64,000 nucleotides of DNA from Streptomyces sp. NBC_01478. Lineage in GTDB: Bacteria > Actinomycetota > Actinomycetes > Streptomycetales > Streptomycetaceae. The position numbers and the translations under genes were made by a program. Numbering within the stretch: the stretch's first letter is position 1; the number at the start of each line of letters is the position of its first letter. The notes beneath the pieces are model-generated. The model ran no database searches and had not been told where the DNA came from. It saw only the letters and a list, made by a program, of their open reading frames with translations. This document shows positions 62,373-64,000 of this stretch, piece by piece. The stretch is taken from positions 9,467,501 through 9,531,500 of the forward strand of contig NZ_CP109444.1 in assembly GCF_036227225.1 (NCBI RefSeq), given 5' to 3'.

Positions 62373-63464
62373 GTGAACGAGTCGGGGAACGCGTACAGGC
62401 AGGCCAGGACGGACTCCACGGGGGAGGCCACGGCGATGTACCGGGCCAGAGTCCGCGGCTGTCTCCTCGGCGGCGCGGTCGGCGACGCCCTCGGCTACCC
62501 GATCGAGTTCACCTCCCTCGACCGCATCCGCACGAGCCACGGACAACGCGGCGTGACCGGGTACGTGCCCGGCGCACACGGCGCACTGGGCCTGATCAGC
62601 GACGACACGCAGATGACCCTCTTCACCGTCGAGGCGCTCATCACGGCCCACGCGCGGGAACGCCGCAAGGGGATCGGCGGCGCCTGGTCCCTGCTGCTGC
62701 GGCACGCGTATGAGCGATGGCTGGAGACCCAGTCCAAGCCGGCACCGGACGACAGCGCCACGGCCGGTCTGATCAGCGAGCCCTGGCTGTACGCCCGCCG
62801 CGCCCCCGGCAACGCCTGCCTGTCCGGAGTCGCCCAGATGTACGCGCCCGACCCGTGGATCCCCCTCGACGGCACGCCGGGCCCCGTCAACCCCGACTCC
62901 AAGGGCTGCGGCACGGTGATGCGCTCGGCCCCCTTCGGCCTGGCCAACACCGCCGACGGCGCCTTCTCGATGGCGGCCCGCGGCGCCCAGATCACCCACG
63001 GCCACCCCACTGGCTACTACGCGGCGGGCGCCCTCGCCGCGATCGTTGCGCACCTCGTCGCCGGGGACTCCCTGGAGGGTTCGGTCCTGCGCGCGCTACG
63101 ACTGCTGGAGCGCCACCCCGCCCACGAGGAGACGTCGGCCGCCCTCCGCGGGGCCCTCGACCTGGCCGCCGAGGGTTCTCCCACGGCTGAGAAGGTCGAG
63201 TCGCTCGGCGCGGGCTGGGTCGCGGAGGAGGCCCTCGCGATCGGCGTGTACAGCGCGCTGGTGGCGAGCGACGTGAAGGCCGCGCTGCTCCTCGCCGTCA
63301 ACCACTCCGGCGACAGCGACTCCACCGGCTCCATCTGCGGCAACCTCCTCGGCGCCCGCTACGGCGACCACGGCCTGCCGCACAGCTGGGTGCAGCAGGT
63401 CGAGGGTCGTGCCACGATCGCCGCTCTCGCCGACGACCTCGCGGCGGAATGCGTAGCGGGCTGA
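62373..63464 (+). CDS. ADP-ribosylglycohydrolase (DraG/ARH family)
   Basis: A 363-aa hydrolase removing ADP-ribose: VRGCLLGGAVGDALGYPIEF, SDDTQMTLFTVEAL (metal Asp), THGHPTGYYAAG and the C-terminal AVNHSGDSDSTGSICGNLLGA (second metal Asp cluster). GTG 62373 has AAGGAG 7 bp upstream. Divergent with the MmyB-like regulator, which probably controls it. Confidence 0.93.
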   Translation: MNESGNAYRQARTDSTGEATAMYRARVRGCLLGGAVGDALGYPIEFTSLDRIRTSHGQRGVTGYVPGAHGALGLISDDTQMTLFTVEALITAHARERRKGIGGAWSLLLRHAYERWLETQSKPAPDDSATAGLISEPWLYARRAPGNACLSGVAQMYAPDPWIPLDGTPGPVNPDSKGCGTVMRSAPFGLANTADGAFSMAARGAQITHGHPTGYYAAGALAAIVAHLVAGDSLEGSVLRALRLLERHPAHEETSAALRGALDLAAEGSPTAEKVESLGAGWVAEEALAIGVYSALVASDVKAALLLAVNHSGDSDSTGSICGNLLGARYGDHGLPHSWVQQVEGRATIAALADDLAAECVAG

Positions 63465-63610
63465 CCGCCGGGCACCCTTCTGACCAGGGACGCGACCACC
63501 CGTCTGTGACATGCCGCGTGTGGCACGCTGAAGAGAAACCTGACCCGAAGTCCGACCCCAGGCCCGCCCCGAAGCCAACCCGAAACCCACCCCGAGAAAG
63601 GAGCGAGGCC

Positions 63611-63916
63611 ATGCCCCTCGCACCGCTGTCGCAGAAGGAGATCGAGGACCGCCTCGCGGAACTGCCCGGCTGGTCCGTCGACGCCGACCGACTCACCCGC
63701 TCCTACCGGCTCGGCTCCCACTTCGCGGCCACCGCGATGGTCGTCCACATCGCCCAGGTCCAGGAGGAACTCGACCACCACTCCGACCTGACCCTCGGCT
63801 ACAACACCGTCTCCCTCACGGTGAACACGCACAGCGTGGGCGGCGCGATCACCGAGCTCGACTTCCAACTCGCGCGCAGAGTCGAGGACTTGGCCCCGGG
63901 ACACGGCGCGAGCTGA
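63611..63916 (+). CDS. 4a-hydroxytetrahydrobiopterin dehydratase (PCD/DCoH)
   Basis: A 101-aa PCD: LPGWSVDADRLTRSY, VQEELDHHSDLTLGYNTVSLTVNTHSVGGAITELDFQLA. The family HHP motif is here HHS. It recycles pterin cofactor for aromatic amino acid hydroxylases. ATG 63611 has AGGAG 6 bp upstream. Confidence 0.9.
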   Translation: MPLAPLSQKEIEDRLAELPGWSVDADRLTRSYRLGSHFAATAMVVHIAQVQEELDHHSDLTLGYNTVSLTVNTHSVGGAITELDFQLARRVEDLAPGHGAS

Positions 63917-63973
63917 CCGGACGGGACGAGAACGCGTACGCGACCACGACAGGGAAGGGCAGGACGGAAGCGC

Positions 63974-64000
63974 GTGCTCGACTACGACAAGGAAGCAGAC
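63974..64000 (+). CDS. First codons of a class I methyltransferase gene (runs off window)
   Basis: GTG 63974 opens VLDYDKEAD, the usual first residues of a streptomycete class I SAM methyltransferase (typically continuing RYDATRGG). GGAAG lies upstream. Only nine codons are visible. Confidence 0.55.

Overview
The window reads as Streptomyces chromosome. Supporting signs are very high GC with strong GC3 bias, GTG/TTG starts, GTGA/ATGA start-stop overlaps, two rare TTA (bldA-type) codons, a SigB/F/G-type sigma factor, LAL regulators, and actinomycete families (DUF574 methyltransferase, XRE-DUF5753, MmyB-like XRE, DUF6158, DUF6204). There are no rRNA or tRNA genes, insertion sequences, prophage or CRISPR. 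Almost everything is protein coding; the long antisense ORFs are GC3 shadows.

Layout. 1-5.4 kb: a beta-1,3-glucanase (GH64, 5' end outside the window) faces a large multidomain alpha-1,3-glucanase (GH87) across a shared terminator, which looks like a fungal cell-wall lysis pair. 5.4-8.7 kb: a ligJ-ligI-MFS operon for 2-pyrone-4,6-dicarboxylate and 4-oxalomesaconate. 8.9-12.1 kb: an OmpR-type two-component system (TCS) coupled to an orphan TAXI solute-binding protein. 12.3-16.1 kb: an ABC-2-type exporter with a NarL-type TCS. 16.1-18.7 kb: a secreted Asp-box (sialidase-like) protein with a TTA codon, and a NarL-type regulator whose kinase survives only as an 81-aa remnant.

18.8-29.3 kb: an accessory metabolic cluster (DHA2 exporter, Zn-ADH, an SDR that has lost its catalytic Ser and Tyr, a SnoaL-like protein) beside two divergent LAL regulators, one with a destroyed P-loop. 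29.4-36.4 kb: a compact peptidase operon (DppA D-aminopeptidase, M20, S9, S66 LD-carboxypeptidase) that looks built for D-amino-acid or murein peptide catabolism, followed by a secreted CocE-type hydrolase. 36.4-45.3 kb: housekeeping and orphan genes (LapA-like, GNAT, DUF6204, DUF5107, VOC, methyltransferase, PAP2-lipid kinase fusion, phosphoglycerate-mutase-like phosphatase, ABC-F, DUF6158).

45.4-56.9 kb: the TTA-containing sigma factor, an anchored secreted protein, a lysine-free aminotransferase-fold protein coupled to a metallo-beta-lactamase, a second metallo-beta-lactamase with a DedA protein, a resolvase-like orphan, a membrane alkaline-phosphatase-like protein, a MoxR-vWA pair and OsmC. 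57-64 kb: a solitary dnaK paralogue behind a HAIR-like (HspR) operator, an orphan narJ with a newly seen 47-aa upstream ORF, the DUF574/XRE pair, an MmyB-like regulator divergent from an ADP-ribosylglycohydrolase, a pterin dehydratase, and the first codons of a methyltransferase.

The strongest candidates for something undescribed are the lysine-free aminotransferase-metallo-beta-lactamase pair, the D-peptide peptidase operon, the catalytically stripped SDR in the MFS/ADH cluster, the kinase remnant still fused to its regulator, and the HAIR-controlled dnaK paralogue. Functions are inferred from motifs and recalled family knowledge; no database search was possible.
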